Part shown: in pieces, positions 24,701 through 30,127 of the stretch
Layout of the letters: the number at the start of each line of letters is the position of its first letter
How positions within the stretch are numbered: the first letter of the stretch is position 1
NCBI GenBank assembly: GCA_017542915.1
Contig: JAFXWI010000084.1
Location: 1 to 61,306 of the forward strand
Source: Paludibacteraceae bacterium
GTDB taxonomy: Bacteria > Bacteroidota > Bacteroidia > Bacteroidales > Paludibacteraceae
Direction: 5' to 3'
Length of the DNA stretch: 61,306 nt
Program-made: the position numbers and the translations under genes
The notes under the pieces: model-generated
What the model saw: only the letters and a program-made list of their open reading frames with translations
Told to the model about the DNA's origin: nothing
Databases searched by the model: none

Positions 24701-27428
24701 TCTCGCTGTCAATCGCTGCAAAGGTTTTATTGTCGCTAATAACCTCAAACGAAATAGTACCCACACGATTTGCCACAGCATCCTCTATCTTCGACTCAAC
24801 CAAACCGTCCAGATCAATCTTCCACTCATCGAGTTCATCGTTGATACCGGCTACTTTCACCTTCACGTTTCCGTTGTTCATCTCAATACTGCCATCCGCA
24901 CGACTAATCGTCACGCTCCGGGTAAAAGTCTTGCTATTATACATTCCTCCGTCCTTCGGAGTAAAAGTAACCGAGCAGTTAAGACTTCCCTGCTTAGTGG
25001 TTACCTGTCCAGGATTCGTCCAAGTAAACGTACCTTCCACCTTTGTATCAGCCACACCTCTCAACGTCACCGTTGCCAGACCTTCGCTCAACTGGCATCC
25101 TTCTCCGTTCGTCAGATTATCCAAATACTTGATCTCACTCACGCTTGGATTCGTTGCAATCGTCGGAGTAACTTTGTTGACAACTACATTCTCTACCGTA
25201 GTCGAAGCCGAAGCATACACATTGCTACCCGGCTGGGTTGCAGTAATTGCAATCGTTCCACTCTGCGAGAAAGTCATCACATTGCCGTCAAACGAAGCAA
25301 CACCTTCAGGACTTGCAGTATATACAAAGTTCGTCAAACCCGAGTTAGCCTCAGCGCTCAACTCAATTCTATCCGTCGTGTTATAGCTGCTCTTAATCGA
25401 GGTAGATGTAATACTCTGCTCTACCTTGCTAATTTTAACAGTCAAAGAACAAGTCTTCAAAGTAACACCGGTATTATCCTTGATATATATGACACCGCTA
25501 TCGTCTCCTTCGTCAGGACCGGCAGTATAGGTGACAGAAACAGTCTGCGTACCATACGCATCGCAATCGCCAAACTCTGCCGGAGAGAATTCAAATTTCG
25601 GATTCGAGCACTCCAACGAGATTGGATAGTTGACGTAAGTTACATCAAACGTCTTTGCTGAAGTCTTTGTGTTTGGATAGGTTTCAAAGGACAAAGAAAC
25701 GGGCGATATAGTGCATTTTTTCTGCTTCGTATAAGTCACAGAAGTTACATTATATCCATTGCTTGCGTCCGAAATCAACTTAACGGACTTCGCAGCGATA
25801 TTAAGATTAGACAGCGAGATTGTCTTGGAGTTGTTTATATCACCTGCTTCGTATGAATACTCATGCAACTTATCTCCCGTTCCGTTTCTGCCGCTATAGA
25901 TCTCCACCTTGAAACCATTCAAATAAATATCAAAAAATCCCGTTTTGGTTCGCGATACCTGAATGGTCATCGTAGAAGGGATATCAATATTATAAGTCGT
26001 ACTTTGGCTCTTTAACGTGACGGTTGAATTTACCAAAGTCTCATTCGTATCGCACACCTTCGTTGGGTCAATAACTTTTACCGTTTTTGAAACAGAAGAA
26101 GCCGGTGCGTATGTTTTATTACCTCCCTGCTTGGCTACAATAGTGGTATTCTTGCACTCCGTTGCCGAATACGTCAGCGTCCAAACACTTCCGCTCTGCG
26201 TCAACGACAATCCGGTCTTGTCACCCACTAATTCATATGTCACCGGCAGACCACTATCGGAAGTAGCATTTAGCGTAATGGATTTCGTTCCGTCAGTCGT
26301 CTTCAGACGCGAGAAATCTTGATTCCACGAAATATGCTGCTTCTCCAGATTGGTAATCGTGATTTCTTTCGTAGAATCTTTGGCTGCGTAAATCTCATTT
26401 TCTGCAACATGCGCAGTAATGGTAATTTTTTCCGAAGTAGCCGCCAACATAGTTGCCGAATTTCCTTCGCAACCCACATAGCTCTCATTGCCTGTGGAAG
26501 AAAGCGTAACAGTTGTACCAGGAGCACTTGTTGCGCTCAACACATCATCTACATTAAAGAAACTCTCATTCGAAGACCACGTAATGGTCGGTTGTTGTTT
26601 ATTCGTCGTTCCGGAAAGATTAATCTCCTTTGAGTAACCATTAAACTTGTCTGTGATTTTCAATTTCGCAGTATGCGTACCGGCTTTTGTATGCTGATAA
26701 GATACCGTAAATGTAGCTGTATTATATTTTCCCGCCTCTGAGTTATTCGCAACAGATACACTAAACAAACCATTTGCATCATCTGTGATTTGATAACTCA
26801 TAGCCGGCACATTACACCAAGCGATTGTTACTGTCTTTTCTGTAGCTGTAGAATTAATCTTTGCCTCTCCAAAATTCAATGACGTTGCAGACGGATCCTC
26901 CAAGTACTGCGCCATGGTAACCTTGACTTTTTCGAAATATTTATCATATGTGCCACCACTTCCCGAGAACTTTATCTGCTTAGCTGATCCATTTACGGAA
27001 AAACTTTTATCTTCATATCCATCAGAAGGATTATCTTTATACAGATTACTATAACCATCATTTATAATCAGGTCTCCAGTCCCCCACCAAGAGGATCTTT
27101 TAATTCTACATGTAAGTGTTGCTCCCGGACCACAAATACTATAAGTATAACTACCTCCAGACCACTTCATATTAAAGTGACGCTCTGTGAGATCATACAC
27201 AACAAAATAATTCCCGTTCTCCTTGATAAAGTTTCCATTATCATCTTTTACAGCTTCTCCACTTCCACTCCATGCAGCAAAAACCTCACTACTCCATCCG
27301 CCCAAAACAAGCATAAACAGCATTGTAAGTAAAGGGTAAATAAGGGTAATCCTAGACCATTGACGTACCCATCTCGATACCATTACGGTAGATGTACGTA
27401 CTGTATTAACACTCTCCATATCTTTCAT
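18762..27428 (-). CDS. Giant (2888-residue) secreted surface protein with Ig-like repeats
   Basis: Signal sequence with a long n-region: hydrophobic 28-44, likely cleavage near AFAA (52). Then come many ~90-residue beta-rich repeats starting QTITW or a variant (PTITW, HISWN, QTIIW, QYITW, SQTITW, PQTITW), each with a segment like SGLPVTYEL and a GN..Y.AA / TITV end. These resemble bacterial Ig-like modules. They alternate with GTFTWTNP...VTFTP modules. Near residue 2300 a segment GDGEWGTNANWAEGDVPESGNDVVIQG begins a G8/parallel-beta-like region. The protein ends with KVMIDNKIYIITPEGAMYDVTGKILR, a tail shared with three other secreted proteins here and probably a type IX-like sorting signal. 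Likely role: adhesin or surface stalk. Own promoter at 27647-27677. Confidence 0.88.
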   Translation of the reverse strand: MKDMESVNTVRTSTVMVSRWVRQWSRITLIYPLLTMLFMLVLGGWSSEVFAAWSGSGEAVKDDNGNFIKENGNYFVVYDLTERHFNMKWSGGSYTYSICGPGATLTCRIKRSSWWGTGDLIINDGYSNLYKDNPSDGYEDKSFSVNGSAKQIKFSGSGGTYDKYFEKVKVTMAQYLEDPSATSLNFGEAKINSTATEKTVTIAWCNVPAMSYQITDDANGLFSVSVANNSEAGKYNTATFTVSYQHTKAGTHTAKLKITDKFNGYSKEINLSGTTNKQQPTITWSSNESFFNVDDVLSATSAPGTTVTLSSTGNESYVGCEGNSATMLAATSEKITITAHVAENEIYAAKDSTKEITITNLEKQHISWNQDFSRLKTTDGTKSITLNATSDSGLPVTYELVGDKTGLSLTQSGSVWTLTYSATECKNTTIVAKQGGNKTYAPASSVSKTVKVIDPTKVCDTNETLVNSTVTLKSQSTTYNIDIPSTMTIQVSRTKTGFFDIYLNGFKVEIYSGRNGTGDKLHEYSYEAGDINNSKTISLSNLNIAAKSVKLISDASNGYNVTSVTYTKQKKCTISPVSLSFETYPNTKTSAKTFDVTYVNYPISLECSNPKFEFSPAEFGDCDAYGTQTVSVTYTAGPDEGDDSGVIYIKDNTGVTLKTCSLTVKISKVEQSITSTSIKSSYNTTDRIELSAEANSGLTNFVYTASPEGVASFDGNVMTFSQSGTIAITATQPGSNVYASASTTVENVVVNKVTPTIATNPSVSEIKYLDNLTNGEGCQLSEGLATVTLRGVADTKVEGTFTWTNPGQVTTKQGSLNCSVTFTPKDGGMYNSKTFTRSVTISRADGSIEMNNGNVKVKVAGINDELDEWKIDLDGLVESKIEDAVANRVGTISFEVISDNKTFAAIDSENKFSATKVGTYTIRATQAETDYYAAATDEFTVTVNKLVPTIVFDNTDDPQVVYSRDVIEQPAYRKYNGKEVDRNVQYVSSDPSITGAIHVEETTLTARDVAVSEGNAVEVTVTASTTADNLYEEAENVDHHYAVYAKRSPHFTMDGVVNTAASKTLKIGETATITYDENTDGLLTIGKAAELDYVSYMHDTEARTITVRAQKGALAGDGVQTITLDQPGTDRLFPRTVVYTFTVKRNVSALSLAGLTSSMGVEDTIATPFTGLTNTEEAVLFSCSPEGSMKYEDGKLIALAAGTNTVTFSQPATEYWTGISQSKTITVSQKDPNMTTELSNRHAWYSIIEHPFKSLNTEKELQITSSNESLAKYIKEEDKIYVYGTSGNVTFTVNQEANYKYNAVVNYQKTFEIFQPNNRLPFTLTSGNLEDYNGGGAGSISWDDGGVVVGSTGTWAGPGNWAVKYIILKFVGVPDKLSFDFANTSSIATQYGWHFYESSNGSDWNLIKEYQDALTNASGGTSSGSESNLQLDPATQYIKLEYHGNYGGRYKNVHVTERKEITPRDATKDFGLGYNGNDPTMRAITVDWYNVKPCTVTITGTDADKFVLDEGSKTINSQLDHYGTVDLKVSYKHETNSETTHTATLHIEDADGNYYADVTLTGQTTPAPQTIIWRNDLTPMPIEGSFQNAAMVATGQTVTLESDHPEIVRVVDNTTLEPVSAGTARVTATAAGSTKWAETTDYMDIEVTTLKVQYITWTDNLSNRKREEGQTVNIALTATSSAGLPITYELDEDAQEFASISGNMLRLTGWGSGQVIAKQVGNEEYVAVQASKSLVSRNPNAKCRPLVGEYKDEYTLHTLAVKEIPIYGEPDSVTFWAKCDMTALWGMWVAEEYNGSYHDIQEISRTGNPNITSDYQHYSFPLHRNATAVKLYTKTGATMTRTFKNVEIPLAKYLELAENTMNFSQVDKGSTKTQSFYINYSNLSGVLDVEMENKENTQFTVVTTTVGEDCGDIAQSVCIDISCTGSTLGTENNKIIVSNKDQRLEIPVSATVVLPSQTITWNPEVNNVWTTDHVVLSATATSELPVSFTSGNTDIADVVYEDGVYSLAIKKFGDVAITAHQTGNENWSAATDKTLTYHISRVTPNILSYPTATGVVLPNTLAGSTLEGGSVDGGIAGTFRWQDATISVTKGVATYTAVFDPENDDYYETVAFEVEVEILKTPQTITWNRSAESEEWCANVIALDATASSGLAITYHSSDSTIAYAENGNLKVLKYGIVTVTAEQKGNDTYAAAENVTKTITLKRNVLTLPVISVTPVYVHHFLSNSTFPSIVAKAGNVEVGGTLQWKEPNMLMDNPGKNNCTAVFTPNNTNLYEPKECVLSVEVARFAPSITHNFTTEAADYGVKISQLVLNGSGSAVDGYDPEHPAIEGSFEWKKPNHVPMVRETSAMLVFRPIRSDWYDEVEIPVAITINSIGYIFTGDGEWGTNANWAEGDVPESGNDVVIQGNVVISSDVEVNNLTIEGGSTVTLTVDGVLTVNGESAERDLYGDVHVCNNGQLILTEEADLKINNFILDAQLGNTTNDLTSPSASGQLLGANKLDVNGDAFFQLAVDPCGHNTYGWYDFVVPFEVDVIGGISIAEAPTTPMQFNVNYAVMAYDESKRAVKGKDWNKFSGTMQPGRVYTISLDETQPWNTVIFKKKKGAAITGDRSFTTSYSGLGETKDNGWNGFGNGSLQHMELDVTDPETLVQIYDHANKCYQPRLAKDRSIAVGLSFFMQVGGVETIELSPAVGNDRFMAPTRTKASVDKFCLALKADEEEQASDYFWVSANEEATGEYVIGRDVLKMGALTSSKVARIWSNRNDINLCSNDIPMVDNQANCSISLFAPQAKTYTLSVENTPEDATLYLTYNDRIIWSLSASPYVMDLEAGTTEGYGLRIVTTSRMPEIATGVESLDAEQGVGMRKVMIDNKIYIITPEGAMYDVTGKILR

Positions 27429-27646
27429 AACCTTAAATTTTCGTTGTTTTGCGTCCGAACAACCGCCGGCTGCGTAAATTATATTGTTTGTTTATATTTT
27501 TCTATGTCGTTGTGTCGTTGTTATATTTTGTCATGTCCATTTGTCCATTTGTCCATTTGGGCCTTTTTGCTAACTGGATTTTGCAAAATATACGATTTTT
27601 AAGATTTAATGCGTATTTTCTGAGCCACAGTTACCAAAATCGGGTG

Positions 27647-27678
27647 CAAAATTAATATTTTCAATTGATATACGCAAA
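27647..27678 (-). promoter_or_regulatory. Bacteroidota-type promoter of the giant protein gene
   Basis: On the - strand: TTTG (27678-27675) in TTTGCGTATATCAA, 20 nt after TTG, then TAATTTTG (27654-27647). It leaves a leader of about 210 nt (27429-27640) containing TGTCCATTTG-type units near 27535-27560. Confidence 0.8.
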
Positions 27679-27908
27679 TTTTTACCCCTCTCGCGCGTGC
27701 GAATAATAATAGAATATAGCCGTTTCTTAAAATTTGACCTCTTTTTATGCTGTATAACACACATTATTATATAGTTACATTAAGAAACCGCATAAAAATA
27801 ACCGCACACGTACGTGCGCGATTATAAATAAGGTGAAGGAATTTCCTTTCTACCTTTTCATTTCACTCAAAAAAGTCCTTAAAAAGTCTTGGTAAAGTCT
27901 TTCGCCTT
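27679..27908. other. Intergenic region with inverted repeats between PqqD-like gene and giant gene
   Basis: No gene seen. GTTTCTTAA (27722-27730) and TTAAGAAAC (27780-27788) are inverted around ~50 nt. Further out, CGCGCGTGCG (27692-27701) and GTACGTGCGCG (~27811-27821) are partly complementary. The arrangement could fold as one long stem that ends the PqqD-operon transcript. Confidence 0.4.
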
Positions 27909-28193
27909 TCAGCCTTCCACAACTCCTGCTTCGAGCCAAGACTGCACGGTAGCGGTCACATCGGTCATCGCTTGTTCGGGCGAGACTTCGTACTCGGCAC
28001 AAAGGGCTTTGCAGAGAGAGTTGACATCAAAAGAACCACGATCAGCCGTTAGCTCTGCGGCTTTCTCCCACAGAAAAGCAGCTGTCTCGTTGAGGGTGAT
28101 CATCTTGTTGAAATTGATCAGTTCCATGGACTCACCCACCAGAATATACTCGTTGCCTAATTTGCGCAACTTAAATCCAGTAATTGTTTTCAT
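27909..28193 (-). CDS. PqqD family protein
   Basis: 94 residues. YILVGESMELINFNKMITLNETAAFLWEKA is the PqqD-like block (PF05402), a small winged-helix fold that in other systems binds precursor peptides for radical-SAM modification. No radical-SAM gene is visible in the window, so the role here is open. Without the inserted GxxExxY unit (28211-29069) it would follow the S24/S26-like peptidase gene by about 25 nt, so the two were almost certainly one operon together with the M6 protease. Confidence 0.82.
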   Translation of the reverse strand: MKTITGFKLRKLGNEYILVGESMELINFNKMITLNETAAFLWEKAAELTADRGSFDVNSLCKALCAEYEVSPEQAMTDVTATVQSWLEAGVVEG

Positions 28194-28210
28194 ATAACTA
28201 TTTAATTTTT

Positions 28211-28372
28211 AGACAAAAACATATAAAACCCTTTTAAAAGCTTTTGAGCTTCGCTCTATGCGTACTTTGCAGCTAAAAACTCCTTGTGTGCAAGCACCCA
28301 GATAGTTTTTATCTTCGAACTCCGCACTCTACCGAGTTAAAGCTTTCAAAAGCAATAAACATAAAAAACATT
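28211..28372 (+). repeat. Structured element, left copy, flanking the GxxExxY gene
   Basis: Outer stem CTTTTAAAAGCTTT (28231-28244) with AAAGCTTTCAAAAG (28339-28352), one mismatch. Inside it are three hairpins: GAGC-TTC-GCTC (28246-28256); AAAAACT (28275-28281) with AGTTTTT (28304-28310), holding CTCCTTGTG and CCCAGATAGT; and ACTC-TACC-GAGT (28326-28337). The right copy (28911-29069, opposite strand) has the same architecture with different but complementary bases in the outer stem and two of the hairpins. Confidence 0.8.
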
Positions 28373-28392
28373 TTTTTCAATTCCTCTGACAA

Positions 28393-28434
28393 CTATATGC
28401 ACGGGGCAGATAATCATGCAAGCCCCAGATAGTA
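28393..28434. other. Hairpin related to the structured elements, after the GxxExxY gene
   Basis: ACTAT and ATAGT flank GGGGC (28403-28407) paired with GCCCC (28422-28426). The right arm GCAAGCCCCAGATAGT resembles GCAAGCACCCAGATAGT in the left element, so it may be a partial third copy. It could also end transcription of the gene at 28462. Confidence 0.5.
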
Positions 28435-28461
28435 TCCAAACTACATGTAAAGAGCGGATAA

Positions 28462-28905
28462 TTAAAACAGATACATCGTATCGTTTTCAACATCCAAATA
28501 ATAGTGCTCCGCCTGATCCATTATAGGAGCAAAGTTATAAAGTATACCTATTGGTTTACGGCTTAACCGCATATAGTTCCAAAGCTGCTGACGATGTTCT
28601 GCCACCAATTTTTCAACCGCCTTACACTCCACTATCACATCACCATTGATTAAAAAATCGACAAAATGTTTGTGCTTAATGGGCTTCCCGTGGTATGAAA
28701 CCGAAAAGTAATATTCACATTCATAGGGAATCTGCATCTCTTCTAATTGTATCTGCAGAGCCTCCTGATACATATACTCATTCAGAAACGGTCCCAATTC
28801 ACAGTGCACAGCCGCACAGCAACCATTGATAGGATAGCACCTATTCTTAAGTTCGGTACATAATTCCGGATGTACATCCTTCAACCGTTTCAGAGTATAT
28901 TGCAT
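28462..28905 (-). CDS. GxxExxY family protein
   Basis: 147 residues. GPFLNEYMYQEALQIQLEEMQIPYECEY matches the GxxExxY family (usually GLLE..Y), here with Phe40 in place of the signature Gly but Glu43 and Tyr46 kept. VDFLINGDVIVECKAV gives Asp83, Glu93 and Lys95 in a D-x9-E-x-K spacing like PD-(D/E)XK nucleases, followed by Q107 and LWNYMRLS. The function of the family is unestablished. The gene is AT-rich and bracketed by the two inverted structured elements, the whole forming an ~860-bp unit inserted between the S24-like and PqqD-like genes. Confidence 0.88.
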   Translation of the reverse strand: MQYTLKRLKDVHPELCTELKNRCYPINGCCAAVHCELGPFLNEYMYQEALQIQLEEMQIPYECEYYFSVSYHGKPIKHKHFVDFLINGDVIVECKAVEKLVAEHRQQLWNYMRLSRKPIGILYNFAPIMDQAEHYYLDVENDTMYLF

Positions 28906-28910
28906 AAAAA

Positions 28911-29069
28911 ATGTTTTTTTGTTTTGATCCTTTGAATACTTTAACCCGCAAGGGTCGTGGATTAGTGATTAAAACTATCTGGGAGTTAACTCACAAGGAG
29001 TTTTAAACAATAATACACATCAGAAGCAAAGCTTCAAAGTATTCAAAGGTGTTTTTTATGTTTTTGTCT
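28911..29069 (-). repeat. Structured element, right copy (inverted), flanking the GxxExxY gene
   Basis: Outer stem CCTTTGAATACTTT (28929-28942) with AAAGTATTCAAAGG (29036-29049), 14 of 14 paired. Inner hairpins: ACCC-GCAA-GGGT (28944-28955); AAAACT (28971-28976) with AGTTTT (28999-29004) enclosing GAGT-TA-ACTC (28983-28992); GAAGC-AAA-GCTTC (29023-29035). The outermost 11 nt TGTTTTTGTCT (29059-29069) are the exact complement of 28211-28221. Confidence 0.8.
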
Positions 29070-29077
29070 ATTTCGAT

Positions 29078-29569
29078 TTAATAACACCACTTCAAGATCG
29101 AGTGACGATAGATTTTGAGCAAAAGCCATCTCCAGCAACGCATGTGATACCAGAGACGTCCGCGAGTGAGGGGTTTGCGGCGACCGGAGGGTGTTTCTAT
29201 TCGTTGAACAATACCGATGATGTCCGAGGCGCCACAACGCTCTTCTCCACATAGATTACCGTCGCCCTGCAGGACGAAGGTGTCACCTTCTATTCTCACC
29301 AAGCGATGAAGCACAAAGGTCGGAGACATTGGAGATTGGACATTGGACGTTGGACATTGGACATTGGACATTGGAGAATTGTTCTCAAGACGGACCAACA
29401 AAATATCTCCTATACGTGGGTTGCGCGAAAGGGACGAGAGAATGACGCTGTCCCGATCTCCTTCGATGAACGGACGCATACTGACGCCCGAAGGCGTGAA
29501 ACGCACCTCCTTGCCGTCCTTGAGCAAACGCTCAATCTCCGGAATCAATATGTCATTCGCTATCTTCAT
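29078..29569 (-). CDS. S24/S26-like signal peptidase family protein
   Basis: 163 residues. The nucleophile box TPSGVSMRPFIEGD gives Ser30. VLHRLVRIEGDTFVLQGDGN gives His88 where bacterial SPase I has Lys, as in the archaeal/ER-type branch. No clear N-terminal membrane segment; a hydrophobic WRWLLLKIY lies near the C-terminus. Residues ~65-83 (SPMSNVQCPTSNVQSPMSP) are encoded by a GGACATT heptamer array inserted in frame between the two catalytic boxes. Its start overlaps the upstream gene by 4 nt. Context with PqqD and a secreted protease suggests peptide maturation, but this is inference. Confidence 0.75.
   Translation of the reverse strand: MKIANDILIPEIERLLKDGKEVRFTPSGVSMRPFIEGDRDSVILSSLSRNPRIGDILLVRLENNSPMSNVQCPTSNVQSPMSPTFVLHRLVRIEGDTFVLQGDGNLCGEERCGASDIIGIVQRIETPSGRRKPLTRGRLWYHMRCWRWLLLKIYRHSILKWCY
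29333..29385 (-). repeat. In-frame GGACATT repeat in the S24-like gene
   Basis: Tandem GGACATT/GGACGTT/GGAGATT heptamers on the + strand, read on the - strand as Asn-Val-Gln-Cys/Ser-Pro-type residues. Confidence 0.85.
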
Positions 29570-30117
29570 TCGCTCGTTTTGTCTTCAGGAATATACAGGA
29601 AACAATCACAGCCGTCAAAGGAATATTCGATCTGATAGATGGACACTTTTGTCGATGAGGTATTGGTAATACGCACAAAATACTTGCCCGGAATGAACCG
29701 CAACCAGATGCGTCCTTTGGAATACTCCGCTTCCATGGGACCGGTCCAATGGACGCTGTCTCGAGAGAGTTGCACCTTGATATTCTCACATTTCGAAGTT
29801 TCGGGGTAATGGTATATATCCATGACCGCAAGGCTATCCACCGCTGTGGTAGTCACCGTATTGCCGGAAGAGGCTAAGTTGATAGCAATTACCTTAGAGC
29901 CACTCGGGTTGATCAGATCGGGCCCAAACACCGCTCCGCCGGTACAGGTATAAGTCAGGAGAGGCGTTGTACCTGTATGATTGGTGTTAGAGAACTTCAG
30001 TTTTGCCGGATCGGTTGAGTCCGACTGAAAATTGTGTGTTTCAGACGGCTTCTCAGCCCTGCAGATTGCAGAACTGAGAAGCATTGTAAGCAACACTATC
30101 CGTAAGAGATATTTCAT
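29566..30117 (-). CDS. Secreted protein of unknown function
   Basis: 183 residues with a clear signal peptide (LLRIVLLTMLLSSAICRAE). The mature part is beta-rich: TYTCTGGAVFGPDLINPSGSKVIAINLASSGNTVTTTAV, then a segment ending RFIPGKYFVRITNTSSTKVSIYQIEYSF. I do not recognise a family. Similar short beta modules with GNTVTT occur as carbohydrate-binding-like domains at the ends of larger Bacteroidales secreted proteins. It starts 10 nt after the M6 protease gene and overlaps the S24-like gene by 4 nt, so the three form an operon. Confidence 0.7.
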   Translation of the reverse strand: MKYLLRIVLLTMLLSSAICRAEKPSETHNFQSDSTDPAKLKFSNTNHTGTTPLLTYTCTGGAVFGPDLINPSGSKVIAINLASSGNTVTTTAVDSLAVMDIYHYPETSKCENIKVQLSRDSVHWTGPMEAEYSKGRIWLRFIPGKYFVRITNTSSTKVSIYQIEYSFDGCDCFLYIPEDKTSE

Positions 30118-30127
30118 TCAGATCGTC

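Noticed and set aside
28211..29069. CRISPR or group II intron
   Set aside because: Only two copies, in inverted orientation, with no spacer pattern, no reverse transcriptase and no domain V-like hairpin.
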